NCBI RefSeq assembly: GCF_001010355.1
Contig: NZ_JPLA01000042.1
Coordinates: 25,589 to 89,588, forward strand
Length of the DNA stretch: 64,000 bases
Direction of reading: 5' to 3'
From: Dyella japonica DSM 16301
GTDB taxonomy: Bacteria > Pseudomonadota > Gammaproteobacteria > Xanthomonadales > Rhodanobacteraceae
Below are positions 33,716 to 43,279 of this stretch, one piece after another. The notes beneath the pieces were generated by a model. It ran no database searches, had not been told where the DNA came from, and saw nothing but the letters and a program-made list of their open reading frames with translations. Made by a program: the position numbers and the translations under genes. Within the stretch, counting starts at the first letter, position 1. Each line of letters starts with the position of its first letter.

Positions 33716-35914
33716 TCAGTAACCCGTCTTGCGATTCGCCGCGCGCACCGCTTCGATGAAATGCGTGAACGGCCGATCGGTGATCGCCACCAGGCCGATA
33801 TGCGCATTCTCGCCATCGAGCACGCGGCCAGTGACCGGTTGGTCGACGTATTGGAACCAGTGCACACCCACGATGGCCGGATTGGCCACCGCGTCGGCGA
33901 CATAGTGCGCATACGCTTCGCCGCGCTGCTGCTCGTTCCATACCGGCACCACGCCCTTGCCGAACGGGCCGCGGTCGTCGGAGCCGAAATGGAATTCGGT
34001 GATCAAGGCCGGCTTGTCGAGCTTGGCGAACGCCGCTGCGTCAAACGCATGCTCCGGCACATCGGCATAGCCGTTGAAACTCACCACGTCGCAGAACTGC
34101 GCGCATGAGGCCACCGCTTCGGGCGTGTGCACCGCGAATCGTCCGCCGAGAAACAGGTGATGCGGATCGTGCTTGTGGATGGCCTGCGCGACGGTGCGGA
34201 AATACTGATCCGCGTACGTGCGCAGCCATGCGCTGTAATCGTCGGCAATGGCCGCGTGTGTCTCGTCCGGATTGGGCGCGGCGAAGTTGGTGGCATTGAG
34301 CGCATCCCACGAATCGAGCGAGATGCCCCATGCCGTCGCCAGTTTCGCGGGCGTGCTGTACTTCTTTTTCAACTCGGCGATGAAGGCCTGCTTTGCCGGG
34401 CTGCGCGCCTCGCCACGCAGCGTGCCCTGCGCCAGACCCCAACGCCCTTGCGGGCCCTGGCCGGCCCAGGCCAGTTCGTTGTCGGCGAAATAGCCCAGCA
34501 TCCAGGGATCGTCGCGCACTTCCTTCGCCGCCTGTGCCGCGGCGGCATCGGCCGCCTGCGCAAAGCGCGGGTCGAACGGATCGGGCATGCGGCCCCAGTA
34601 GTCGTAGCCGCTGGAGACGTTGCCGAACACGCTGGCGATGTTCACCGAACGCGTATACGCCATGCGATGCATCTGGCTCAGCGCGTCGTCGCTCCAGTTG
34701 CCCAGGGTATTGAAGCCCCAGTTGTCCAGGCGCTCGATGGTGCGCGTGCGCCACGCCTGTCGCCAATGCCGGCCATCGGCCAGGAACAGGTTGGCGGAGT
34801 AGTAGTCGAACCACTTGCCATGGTGATAGCCGATGCCGGCCGATGCGGCCTGGTCGCCAGCGGTCTTGCCGGTGGTGCCGTAGAACGGCGCCCAGCGACC
34901 GCTGTCGCGCGGCAGATCCTTGAACATGAATTCGCGGCCTTCGACGATCGTGCGGCCGCCGTCGTCATCGACCACGTTCACGCCCAGCGAGAAGAACGCG
35001 TGCCCGTCCGGCGTCACCAGCTGCCAGCGGCCATCGTGCTGCTCGGTGCGGAACCAGCCGGTGGCCTTGAATGCGGGCAGATCCGTGCGGCCGCCATAGC
35101 GGTCGAAGCCCTTGCGTGGCGCCGGCGCATCGACCGGCGCGCCCGGCTTGCTCTTGGGTCGACCACCGCGCAGCACCTCGTCGGTATCGACCTTGCCCGG
35201 CCACTGGCCGCGCGTGTACTGGCCCCACGCATCGACGATGCCGGTATAGGCGTCGCGCAGATCATGGTCGCCGAGCGAGGTCTCGATCTTGCCGAACAAC
35301 AGCGTCTGCGCCGCCGTGGGTGCAGGCGTGCCCAGGCGCACGGCTTTCACATGAGCGAGGTCCAGCTTGCCTTCGACCGTGGTCGCCACGAACACGCGCT
35401 TGCCGCCGGCCATATAAGGCATCGGCGGACCGACCTGCATGCCCATCGCACGCGGCGAGGTGGCGTGCAGAGGGATGACCAGCGTCTGCGGCGGACCGGC
35501 GGGTATGCCGACGGTGGCATGCAGATGATCGCCTGGCTTGGCGCCATCGATGTCGACCGTGAGCGTCACCGCCCACGACATCGCGTTCTGCATGTCCACG
35601 CGCAGCGAGCCTTCCTTGGACCAGTCGCCCTTGTCCAGCATCACCGTGACCTGCGGTTGCGCCGCGGGCTGGAACACATAGCGCTGCAGGGACATGCCCT
35701 GCACCGTGACCGGCTTGCCGTCGAGCACGACGTGGTCGAGCGTGGTCTGCGGCGACGGCGGCGCTGGCGCGGCTAACGGTGCAGCGGGAGCGCTCGCCGC
35801 TGGAGCAGGCTTCGCGGACGCGTGACTGAGATCGGCCCGGTCGGTATCGCTTGCCTTGTGGCAACCCGCAAGAACCGGCAGGCAGGCGATGGCAAGGAAG
35901 ACGATCCGGTTCAT
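33716..35914 (-). CDS. Lipoprotein glycoside hydrolase, GH-A clan (agarase/GH50-like)
   Basis: A 732-residue protein with lipobox ending at Cys18 (LPVLAGC), an Ala/Pro-rich linker to about 60, an N-terminal beta-sandwich carbohydrate-binding-like domain (about 65-260), then a TIM-barrel domain. In the barrel, the order FKATGWFRTE, GHAFFSLGVNVV, NWGFNTLGNWSD, GYFADNELAW (likely acid/base Glu) and ALITEFHFG (likely nucleophile Glu) fits clan GH-A and recalls GH50 beta-agarases. The substrate is unknown; a polysaccharide or oligosaccharide at the outer membrane is expected. The start at 35914 gives the lipoprotein signal. An amino acid permease gene lies 91 bp upstream. Confidence 0.82.
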   Translation of the reverse strand: MNRIVFLAIACLPVLAGCHKASDTDRADLSHASAKPAPAASAPAAPLAAPAPPSPQTTLDHVVLDGKPVTVQGMSLQRYVFQPAAQPQVTVMLDKGDWSKEGSLRVDMQNAMSWAVTLTVDIDGAKPGDHLHATVGIPAGPPQTLVIPLHATSPRAMGMQVGPPMPYMAGGKRVFVATTVEGKLDLAHVKAVRLGTPAPTAAQTLLFGKIETSLGDHDLRDAYTGIVDAWGQYTRGQWPGKVDTDEVLRGGRPKSKPGAPVDAPAPRKGFDRYGGRTDLPAFKATGWFRTEQHDGRWQLVTPDGHAFFSLGVNVVDDDGGRTIVEGREFMFKDLPRDSGRWAPFYGTTGKTAGDQAASAGIGYHHGKWFDYYSANLFLADGRHWRQAWRTRTIERLDNWGFNTLGNWSDDALSQMHRMAYTRSVNIASVFGNVSSGYDYWGRMPDPFDPRFAQAADAAAAQAAKEVRDDPWMLGYFADNELAWAGQGPQGRWGLAQGTLRGEARSPAKQAFIAELKKKYSTPAKLATAWGISLDSWDALNATNFAAPNPDETHAAIADDYSAWLRTYADQYFRTVAQAIHKHDPHHLFLGGRFAVHTPEAVASCAQFCDVVSFNGYADVPEHAFDAAAFAKLDKPALITEFHFGSDDRGPFGKGVVPVWNEQQRGEAYAHYVADAVANPAIVGVHWFQYVDQPVTGRVLDGENAHIGLVAITDRPFTHFIEAVRAANRKTGY

Positions 35915-36005
35915 CGGCGGCTCGGTGCAGGGAAATGGCGGCAGTATGCCTGCAGCGTCTGAAGGCCGCCTTGCTGGGTCGACGCATGTTTTTGCACTGG
36001 CATGT

Positions 36006-37337
36006 TCATGCCGCTCTCCGCTGCCATGCACGCCACGCGTAGTAGACGGGTACGCCGACCAGAATCAAGACTAGGCTCATGCGCGCATCGCCTGGCGAAT
36101 GGATGGCAGTCGCCACGATCACGCCTATCACCGTGCAAACGAACAGCAGCGGCAACACGGGATACAACGGCACCCGATACGGCGACGGCTCGTTGCGGAA
36201 ACGGCGGCGATACCAGAACAGCGTGGAGATGCCGAACGCATGCGACAACCACTCGCCTACCGTGGTGTAGTCGACCAGCTGGCCGAAGCTGCCGGAAACC
36301 ACCAGCACGATGGCCCAGCCGCCCAGCACCGCCAGCGCCACGCGTGGCGCGTGCGAGCGCGCATGGATGCGGCCCACCGGGCCGAACAGCATGCCGTCCG
36401 CGCCCATGGTCTGCAGCACGCGTGCACCGCCCGCGATGGCGATGCTGCAATAGCCGAAGGTCGAACAGGCGATGCCGACCGCGATCAGCGTGGCGCCGCT
36501 TTCGCCAAACAAGTGGCGCATCAAGTCCGCTGCCGGCGCCTGGCTTGCCGCCAGGCCCGCATGCCCCAGTCCCGAGAGATAGGCGAAATTGACCAGCACG
36601 TAGCACACCACCACGCCGCCCAAGCCCAGGCCCAGCGCGCGCGGCAGCGTGCGTTGCGGCTCGCGGACTTCGCCGGCCAGATCGTTGAGGTAGTGGAAGC
36701 CGCCATAAGTGAACAACACCGGCAGCAAGGCACCGAGCAAGGCGCCGGGTGGCAGCGACTTGGTGGTGTCGGTGGCCAGCACGTTGCCAAACTGGCCGTG
36801 CGCCAGAATCACACCGGTGACCACCACCAGCGCGATCGCCGACAGCTTCAACAGCGTGAACACGTTCAACATGCGCGAGCCGGCGCGGATGCCGAAGAAG
36901 TTGACGCCTACGATGAACGCGATGGCGCCCGCCGCCACCGGCTTCACCCACAGCTGCGGCGAAAGCCCGACCGCGGCGCAGGTGTAGTCGGCAAACGTGG
37001 TGGCCACCGCGGCGACACTGCCGGGGTAGTTGATCAGCGCCATGGTCCAGCCGAACAGAAACGCCGGCAGCTGGCCATAGGCTTCGCGCAGATAGATGTA
37101 GACGCCGCCCGCCTGCGGCCGCCGCGCACCGAGCTCCGCGTAGCAGAGCACGCCGGCCAGCGTGAGCAGGCCGCCGATCGCCCACAGCGTGAGCAGCTGC
37201 CCGCCGGAGGAGGTGCGCTCGGCCACGGTGGAGGCGCTGCGGAAGATGCCGGCGCCAATCACGCCGCCGATGACGATGGCCGCGGCGTCCCAGGTGCCCA
37301 GGCGGCGCAGATACGCGGAAGAAGTCTCAGCGGTCAT
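36006..37337 (-). CDS. APC superfamily amino acid permease
   Basis: A 443-residue transporter with about twelve TM segments. The first carries the substrate-binding GGVIGAGIFRSA of APC transporters, followed by YAELGARRPQAGGVYIYLRE and, in TM6, FTYGGFHYLNDLAGEV. It resembles LAT-like and GABA/basic amino acid exchangers; specificity cannot be read from sequence. The start at 37337 begins MTAETSSAYLRRLGTWD, typical of the family; the extra upstream codons lack a ribosome site. Same strand as the glycosidase gene downstream. Confidence 0.92.
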   Translation of the reverse strand: MTAETSSAYLRRLGTWDAAAIVIGGVIGAGIFRSASTVAERTSSGGQLLTLWAIGGLLTLAGVLCYAELGARRPQAGGVYIYLREAYGQLPAFLFGWTMALINYPGSVAAVATTFADYTCAAVGLSPQLWVKPVAAGAIAFIVGVNFFGIRAGSRMLNVFTLLKLSAIALVVVTGVILAHGQFGNVLATDTTKSLPPGALLGALLPVLFTYGGFHYLNDLAGEVREPQRTLPRALGLGLGGVVVCYVLVNFAYLSGLGHAGLAASQAPAADLMRHLFGESGATLIAVGIACSTFGYCSIAIAGGARVLQTMGADGMLFGPVGRIHARSHAPRVALAVLGGWAIVLVVSGSFGQLVDYTTVGEWLSHAFGISTLFWYRRRFRNEPSPYRVPLYPVLPLLFVCTVIGVIVATAIHSPGDARMSLVLILVGVPVYYAWRAWQRRAA

Positions 37338-37549
37338 GGGGCGGCACGGCTTCCTACGCGACGGATCGAGTTCCGGACGATAGCCGACTGGCGGCGACTG
37401 TTCGACATCTCGCTGCAACATGCTGGAGGAACGCCGTTTTTTTCTCGCCGCTGGCGGGCCTTCGCCGCCACGTCACGGTCGAGTGGGCAAAGTGGGACTT
37501 TCCGTCGCTGCACGCTGGCCACACGCCCGGCCGGCACTGAGGAGGCCTC

Positions 37550-38875
37550 ATGAGCACCGTCGCAAGCGCCGTTCGTCCCGAAGACGACAAGATCCTTGGC
37601 CCCCTGCTCGAATGCGATCGCGCCTTGCTCGCGGTGGGCAAGAAAATCCGCGTGCTCAAGGCCATCGACTGGCCGGCCTCGATGGAGGCGCCCTTCCTCG
37701 CCTCATGGGAGAAGGGCAATCCGGTGCTGCCGCAGCCGCCGGTGCGCCATCCGGACCTCAGCAGCGAAGCGGCCACGCTGAAGGCGATCATGGACAAGAT
37801 CGACCGCGCGCATCCCATCGGCAACTGGCTGTTCAAGACGGCGTGGAGCTATCGCACGGCCGCGCAGATGCTGATGAACATCGGCACCGAACGCTTTACC
37901 CAGTGCTCGACCGCGCTCTACGGCCGCCCCGACGCGACGTACCGCAGCCAGACCGCCAATGCCGTCGATGCCGCGAAGGATCTGCTCGCCATCAGCGACG
38001 ACCTGATCCACCGCGAGGAGATTCCGCGCGTCGCGGCCGACATCCCCGCCGAAGAATTCGCCCGGCGCCTGCGCGAACGGCTGGGCCCGTTCTTCGACAA
38101 GGACAAGGTTGACGTGGTGCTGGATCCGGATCTGCCGTCCAAGGCGACCGCCGGCAGCAAGAGCATCAACCTGCGCTCGACCGCGCTGTTTTCCGCGCTG
38201 GACCTGGAGCAGCTCACCGAACACGAAGCCTTCGTGCACACCGCCACCTCGCTCAACGGCAAACACCAGCCGTATTTCAAGTCGTTGGGACTGGGCGCGC
38301 CGCGCACCACGCGCACGCAGGAGGGCTTGGCCACCTTCTCGGAAATCATCACCGGTGCGATCGACCTGAACCGGCTGCGGCGCATCGCCTTGCGCGTGGT
38401 CGCGGTGAAGAACGCGCTGGACGGCGCCGACTTCATCGAGGTGTTCCGCGGCTTTCTCGAAGCCGGGCAGACGCCGACCGAGAGCTACCAGAGCGCCGCG
38501 CGCATCTTCCGCGGCGGCGATCCGAAGGGCCGCATCTGCTTCACCAAGGATGGCGCCTACCTGGAAGGCGTGATGATCATCTACGTGTTCATCCGCAAAG
38601 TGCTGCAGGCCGGCCATGCGGAAATGCTGCCCATGCTGTTTGCCGGCCGCGTGACCACCTCCGACGTCATCACGCTCAGTCCCTATCTGCACGACGGCCT
38701 GATCGCCCGCGCGGTCTATGTGCCGCCGTGGGCGCGCAATCCGCAACGCATCCTGTCGCTGATGGCCTTTTTCACGGCGGCGCAGCGTTTTCGTCTGGAC
38801 ACGTTTGATCTCAATCGCTTCGTGGAGTTTGAGGACGAGCGGATTGACGAGAGTCTGCATACCTTGTGGCAATGA
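37550..38875 (+). CDS. DUF1704/QEGLA-motif metallopeptidase-like protein
   Basis: A 441-residue protein of the family annotated as flavohemoglobin expression-modulating QEGLA motif protein. Residues near 224-230 read HEAFVH, an HExxxH pattern, and RTQEGLATFSE about 30 residues later could give the third metal ligand. DUF1704 includes eukaryotic tubulin tyrosine carboxypeptidases (MATCAP) with the same HExxxH, so a zinc peptidase activity is possible here. The ATG follows GAGGAGG. Divergent from the permease. The biological substrate in bacteria is unknown. Confidence 0.88.
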   Translation: MSTVASAVRPEDDKILGPLLECDRALLAVGKKIRVLKAIDWPASMEAPFLASWEKGNPVLPQPPVRHPDLSSEAATLKAIMDKIDRAHPIGNWLFKTAWSYRTAAQMLMNIGTERFTQCSTALYGRPDATYRSQTANAVDAAKDLLAISDDLIHREEIPRVAADIPAEEFARRLRERLGPFFDKDKVDVVLDPDLPSKATAGSKSINLRSTALFSALDLEQLTEHEAFVHTATSLNGKHQPYFKSLGLGAPRTTRTQEGLATFSEIITGAIDLNRLRRIALRVVAVKNALDGADFIEVFRGFLEAGQTPTESYQSAARIFRGGDPKGRICFTKDGAYLEGVMIIYVFIRKVLQAGHAEMLPMLFAGRVTTSDVITLSPYLHDGLIARAVYVPPWARNPQRILSLMAFFTAAQRFRLDTFDLNRFVEFEDERIDESLHTLWQ

Positions 38876-38885
38876 GGGAACGCGA

Positions 38886-38983
38886 GTCGCGCACAGGGTG
38901 CGCTCCCACAGTGGCCTCGCGATTTGAGGAGACGTGGCTCCCGATGTGACCGGCCCTTTGTGGGAGGGCACCCTGTGCCCGAC
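38886..38983. repeat. REP-like inverted pair with compensatory change
   Basis: Arm one (38886-38910) has the usual GCGCAC...GTGCGC core in reverse orientation. Arm two (38959-38983) has GGGCAC-CCT-GTGCCC: both sides of the hairpin changed together, keeping base pairing. The arms are in the opposite order to the other pairs. Confidence 0.88.
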
Positions 38984-39047
38984 ATGCCACGCGCCGGACA
39001 GGCCGTTTCGTGTTTGACTATGCCCCTCTCCCACCACCCGCTCCGCT

Positions 39048-40151
39048 GTGTCCGCCCGACCCCGCAAGATCATCCATGTGGACATGGACGCGTTCTACGC
39101 GTCGGTGGAGCAACGCGACGATCCCTCGTTGCGCGGCAAGCCCGTGGTGGTGGCGTGGCGCGGTGCGCGCTCGGTGGTGTGTGCGGCGAGCTATGAGGCG
39201 CGCAAGTTCGGCGTGCGCTCGGCCATGCCTGCGGTGCGCGCGGAGCGGCTGTGCCCCCAGGCCATCTTCGTGCCGCCCGACTTCAGCCGCTACAAGGCGG
39301 TGTCGCGGCAGGTGCGCGAGATCTTCGCGCGCCACACGCCGCTGATCGAACCGCTGTCGCTGGACGAGGCCTATCTCGACGTCACCACCACCCTGACCAG
39401 GCTGCCCTCGGCGACGGCCACGGCGGAGGCGATCCGGGCGGCGATTCGCGAAGAAACCCAGCTCACGGCATCGGCGGGCGTCGCACCCAACAAGTTTCTC
39501 GCCAAGATTGCGTCAGACTGGCGCAAGCCTGACGGTATCTTCGTCGTGCGCCCGCATCAGGTGGCTGCCTTTCTCGCGCCGCTTCCGGTCGGCCGCCTGC
39601 CCGGCGTGGGCAAGGTGATGGAAGCCAGGCTCGCCGAGTTGGGCATCGCCACCGTCGGCGACGTACGCACCTTCCACGCGCTCGAACTTGAGCAGCGCCT
39701 GGGACGCTGGGGTCGACGCCTGCACGAGCTCTCATTGGGCATCGACGACCATCCCGTGCAGCCCGATCGCCCCACCTTGCAGGTGTCGGCGGAAGACACC
39801 TTCGAGCACGACCTGACCCTGGACGAGATCGAGCCGCATATACGGCGATTGGCTGAAAAAGCCTGGGCTGCACACGAGCGCGAGGCCTCGGGCGAGCACG
39901 CGCGCGTCGCTCGCACCGTGGTCCTGAAGCTCAAGACCTCAGACTTCCACACGCTGACACGTAGTCTCACGCCAGCTTCACGTCCGGACTCGGCCAGGGA
40001 GCTGGCCGACATCGCCTGTGCCTTGCGCGACCGCGTGGAGCGACCGTCGGAATCCCGCTACCGCCTGGTCGGCGTAGGACTGGCGGGCTTCGTGGAGGCG
40101 GACAGTTTTGTCGCGCAAAGCGACCTGTTCGGAGCGATTGGTTTCAACTGA
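39048..40151 (+). CDS. dinB: DNA polymerase IV
   Basis: A 367-residue Y-family translesion polymerase. Catalytic acids: Asp12 in HVDMDAFYASVEQ, and Asp106/Glu107 in SLDEAYLDV. A helix-hairpin-helix follows in LPGVGKVMEARLAELGI, then the little-finger domain. The C-terminus has QSDLFG, a beta-clamp-binding motif. It copies past damaged bases. It starts with GTG at 39048 without an evident ribosome site; the next in-frame ATG would remove the catalytic segment, so GTG is retained. No LexA box was recognised upstream. Confidence 0.95.
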   Translation: MSARPRKIIHVDMDAFYASVEQRDDPSLRGKPVVVAWRGARSVVCAASYEARKFGVRSAMPAVRAERLCPQAIFVPPDFSRYKAVSRQVREIFARHTPLIEPLSLDEAYLDVTTTLTRLPSATATAEAIRAAIREETQLTASAGVAPNKFLAKIASDWRKPDGIFVVRPHQVAAFLAPLPVGRLPGVGKVMEARLAELGIATVGDVRTFHALELEQRLGRWGRRLHELSLGIDDHPVQPDRPTLQVSAEDTFEHDLTLDEIEPHIRRLAEKAWAAHEREASGEHARVARTVVLKLKTSDFHTLTRSLTPASRPDSARELADIACALRDRVERPSESRYRLVGVGLAGFVEADSFVAQSDLFGAIGFN

Positions 40152-40321
40152 AACCACGCAAGGAAGTAAACCTAGGCCGAAAGAATTGTTAAAGAGGTCT
40201 TGTCTCGATCTCATTTTCCTGAAACAGTGGACTCGGGGAACCCATCAAGCGGTGCAACACCTGTAGACGTCTAGGCGCCTATAGCGGGGACTCTTTTGCC
40301 TACGAATTCGGGGAGACAACC

Positions 40322-43219
40322 ATGCAGTCCAATTACAATCGACTATCGATAGCGGTACGTTTAGCGCTTTCCGTAGGTATCGCTTCCACGGCCGTGATGG
40401 CCCAGGCCGAGGACGTCGCAAACAAGGACGCAACGGGCGACCAAGCCCAAACCAACGCACAGACTCAGGGAACCGCCGACCAGGCCGCAAGCAAGTCCAC
40501 GGCCAAGACGCTTACCGCCGTTTCCGTCACCGGCTCCCTGATCCGCCGCGTCGATGCGGAAACCGCCAACCCGGTGGTGACCATCGATCGCACGGCGATC
40601 ACCAACAACGGCTCGCCCACGCTGGGCAATGTGATCCAGCAGCTGCCCAGTGTTTCGGGCAACGCGACCAATACGCAGAACAACAGCAACGGCGGCGGCG
40701 TCGCCAGCCCGACGCTGGAAGGCGGCGACGGCGCGGCACGCGTATCGCTGCGCGGCCTGGGTACCGACCGTACCCTGGTGCTGATCGACGGCCAGCGCCT
40801 GGCCAACCCCGACCTCAACATGATTCCGCAGAACATGATCGAGCGCGTGGACGTGCTGGCCAACGGCGCCTCCACGGTCTATGGCTCGGATGCGGTCGGC
40901 GGCGTGGTGAACTTCATCCTGCGCAAGGATTACAAGGGCGCCGAGCTGAGCGTCAACGACGGCATCTCCTCGCACGGCGATGGCCAGCGTCATGGTGGCC
41001 AGTTCACCGTGGGCGCCACCGGCGACCAGGGCAATATCGTCGCAGGCATCGACTACAACAAGCAGGATCCGGTGATCGCCACGCGCCGCAGCTTCTCGGC
41101 GCATCAGCTGTCGCTGTACAGCTCCGGCCCGCAGGTCTCCGGCTCGCATACCGTTCCCACCGGCAAGTTCCAGCTGCCTGCGGGCAATCCCAACCTGCCT
41201 GCCGGTTGCACCTCCGGCCTGCTCACGCTGGCCAGCGGCAACGGCAGCAGCCCCAGCGACTATCGCTGCTTCAACAACGCCAGCGACGTCTACAACTACA
41301 ACGCGTTCAACTACATCCAGACGCAGTCCGAGCGCACCAATCTGTTCGTGCTCGGCAATTACAAGATCAACGATCACGTCACCTTCTTCGGCGATGCGTT
41401 CTACAACCACACGCATTCGTCCGGCCAGGACGCGCCCGCGCCCACCAGCGGTACGGACGGCTGGTCGGTGGCCGCGAACAATCCGAACAACCCGTTCGGC
41501 GTGCCGTTCGGTGATCCGGCAGTCCAGGGCAACAACCTGATCAGCACGCGCCTCACCGGCGTGGGCGCTCGCGTGCACACCTTCAGCACCGACAACCAGC
41601 AGGTCAATGCCGGTCTGCGTGGTGACTTCGGTGGCAACAACTCCTGGATCTGGGACGCCAGCGTCGACTACGGCCGCACGCATCGCGTGCAGACCAATTT
41701 CAACGAGGTGAACATCCCCGCCCTGCAGGCGGCGATCGACGCGGGCGCCAACATCTTTGACCAGGCCGATCCCGCGGTGGGCGCGCAGCTCGCCAAGGGC
41801 GTGAGCAACCCGACCTACGCGATGACGCAGACCATGAAGCAGGTCCAGGCCAACGCGTCGGGCGGCCTGTGGGATCTGCCCGCCGGCACCATGCAGCTGT
41901 CTACCGGCGTGCTGTATCGCAAGAACACGATGGATTACACCGTCACCAGCGATGCATTGCTCGACGTGACGAAGGGTACCTGCGTTGTGCTGCAGGAAGC
42001 CTGCGGCTCGCCGGCCAGCGGCAGCATCAACGTGAAGGAAATCTACGCCGAAACGCTGATCCCGCTGCTCTCCGAACAGCCCTGGGCGTACTCGTTGAAC
42101 GTCGACCTTGGCCTGCGCACGTCCAACTACAGCACCACCGGCACCACCACCAACGGCAAGTTCGCGGTGGAATATCGTCCGATCCAGGACCTGCTCGTCC
42201 GCGGCACCGTTTCGCAGGTGTTCCGCTCGCCGAACCTGGACGAACTGTATGACGGCCAGACCATCACCAACCCGACGGTCAACGACCCGTGCTACAACCT
42301 GTCGGCAGCCCAGCTGCAGCAGCACGCAGCGGCCTGTCAGTTCATGCCGCCCAACACCAACTACACCAGCACCCTCAACACCCAGATCGCGGGTCATTAC
42401 TCGGGTGCGGCGACGGTGGGCAGCACGCTCAAGCCGGAAAAGGGCAAGTCCTATGACCTGGGCTTCGTCTATTCGCCGAGCTGGCTGGAAGGCGCGTCGG
42501 GCACGGTGGACCTGTGGCGCATCACGCTGAAGGACATGCTGACCATCATTCAGGCACAGACCGTGCTGAATGAGTGCTACGCCGACAACGGCAGCCCGTA
42601 CTGCCCCTTCATCAACCGCTACGGCACCGGCACCTCGATCCCGGGTGGCATCAACTACGTCAACACGCCGTACGTGAACCTGGGCAACCTCAGCACCAGC
42701 GGCGTCGACTTCACGTTGAACTACGCCATCCCGCACTTCGATGTGGCCGGCGTGAACCCGGGTAACTTCAAGACGTCGCTCAGCGGTACGTACATCGATA
42801 CGTTCAAGAACGACGCCACCCCGGGCGCACCGGGTGCCGAGACGATCAACTATGCCGGCACCTACACCCAGCAGTTCGGCAACATCAGCCGCTGGCGCGG
42901 TGCGTTGACGATCAACTGGGCGCTGGGCAACTGGAGCGCCCAGTGGCAGAGCCGTTACATCAACCACCTGAGCAACCTCACGTCCTACGCCGATACCGGC
43001 CAGGCCGTGTCGATGCCGATGGGCGGCATCACGTACCACAACATCCAGGCAGGCTACGAGTGGGCAGCGATCCACACGAAGATCGACCTGGGCATCGACA
43101 ACCTCAGCGGCCGCATCCCGCCGCTGGTGTACCAGAACGGCCTGAACTACAACGTCGATACGGCAACGTATGACGTAATGGGCCGCTACTACTGGGCACG
43201 CGCCACCGTGAAGTTCTAA
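40322..43219 (+). CDS. TonB-dependent receptor
   Basis: A 965-residue outer-membrane receptor. It has a signal peptide ending near AQA (29), a Gln/Ala/Thr-rich stretch (about 30-62), a TonB-box-like TLTAVSVTGS, and a plug (about 70-210) with NVIQQLPSVSGN, RVSLRGLGTDRTLVLIDGQR and the ASTVYGSDAVGGVVNFILRK segment. A long beta-barrel ends in Phe (WARATVKF). The plug resembles receptors for peptides or complex organic ligands rather than simple siderophore receptors. The ATG follows GGGGAGA. A TPR-sulfotransferase gene lies 60 bp downstream behind a stem-loop. The ligand is unknown. Confidence 0.93.
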   Translation: MQSNYNRLSIAVRLALSVGIASTAVMAQAEDVANKDATGDQAQTNAQTQGTADQAASKSTAKTLTAVSVTGSLIRRVDAETANPVVTIDRTAITNNGSPTLGNVIQQLPSVSGNATNTQNNSNGGGVASPTLEGGDGAARVSLRGLGTDRTLVLIDGQRLANPDLNMIPQNMIERVDVLANGASTVYGSDAVGGVVNFILRKDYKGAELSVNDGISSHGDGQRHGGQFTVGATGDQGNIVAGIDYNKQDPVIATRRSFSAHQLSLYSSGPQVSGSHTVPTGKFQLPAGNPNLPAGCTSGLLTLASGNGSSPSDYRCFNNASDVYNYNAFNYIQTQSERTNLFVLGNYKINDHVTFFGDAFYNHTHSSGQDAPAPTSGTDGWSVAANNPNNPFGVPFGDPAVQGNNLISTRLTGVGARVHTFSTDNQQVNAGLRGDFGGNNSWIWDASVDYGRTHRVQTNFNEVNIPALQAAIDAGANIFDQADPAVGAQLAKGVSNPTYAMTQTMKQVQANASGGLWDLPAGTMQLSTGVLYRKNTMDYTVTSDALLDVTKGTCVVLQEACGSPASGSINVKEIYAETLIPLLSEQPWAYSLNVDLGLRTSNYSTTGTTTNGKFAVEYRPIQDLLVRGTVSQVFRSPNLDELYDGQTITNPTVNDPCYNLSAAQLQQHAAACQFMPPNTNYTSTLNTQIAGHYSGAATVGSTLKPEKGKSYDLGFVYSPSWLEGASGTVDLWRITLKDMLTIIQAQTVLNECYADNGSPYCPFINRYGTGTSIPGGINYVNTPYVNLGNLSTSGVDFTLNYAIPHFDVAGVNPGNFKTSLSGTYIDTFKNDATPGAPGAETINYAGTYTQQFGNISRWRGALTINWALGNWSAQWQSRYINHLSNLTSYADTGQAVSMPMGGITYHNIQAGYEWAAIHTKIDLGIDNLSGRIPPLVYQNGLNYNVDTATYDVMGRYYWARATVKF

Positions 43220-43230
43220 GCAGGCAACAA

Positions 43231-43262
43231 GGCGTGGCCGCAGCATTCGCTGCGGCCACGCC
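43231..43262 (+). terminator. Stem-loop between receptor and sulfotransferase genes
   Basis: A 13-bp perfect stem (GGCGTGGCCGCAG / CTGCGGCCACGCC) with loop CATTCG, not followed by a T run. It may attenuate read-through or protect the receptor mRNA end rather than stop transcription fully. Confidence 0.5.
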
Positions 43263-43279
43263 GCTGTTAAGATCGGGCG

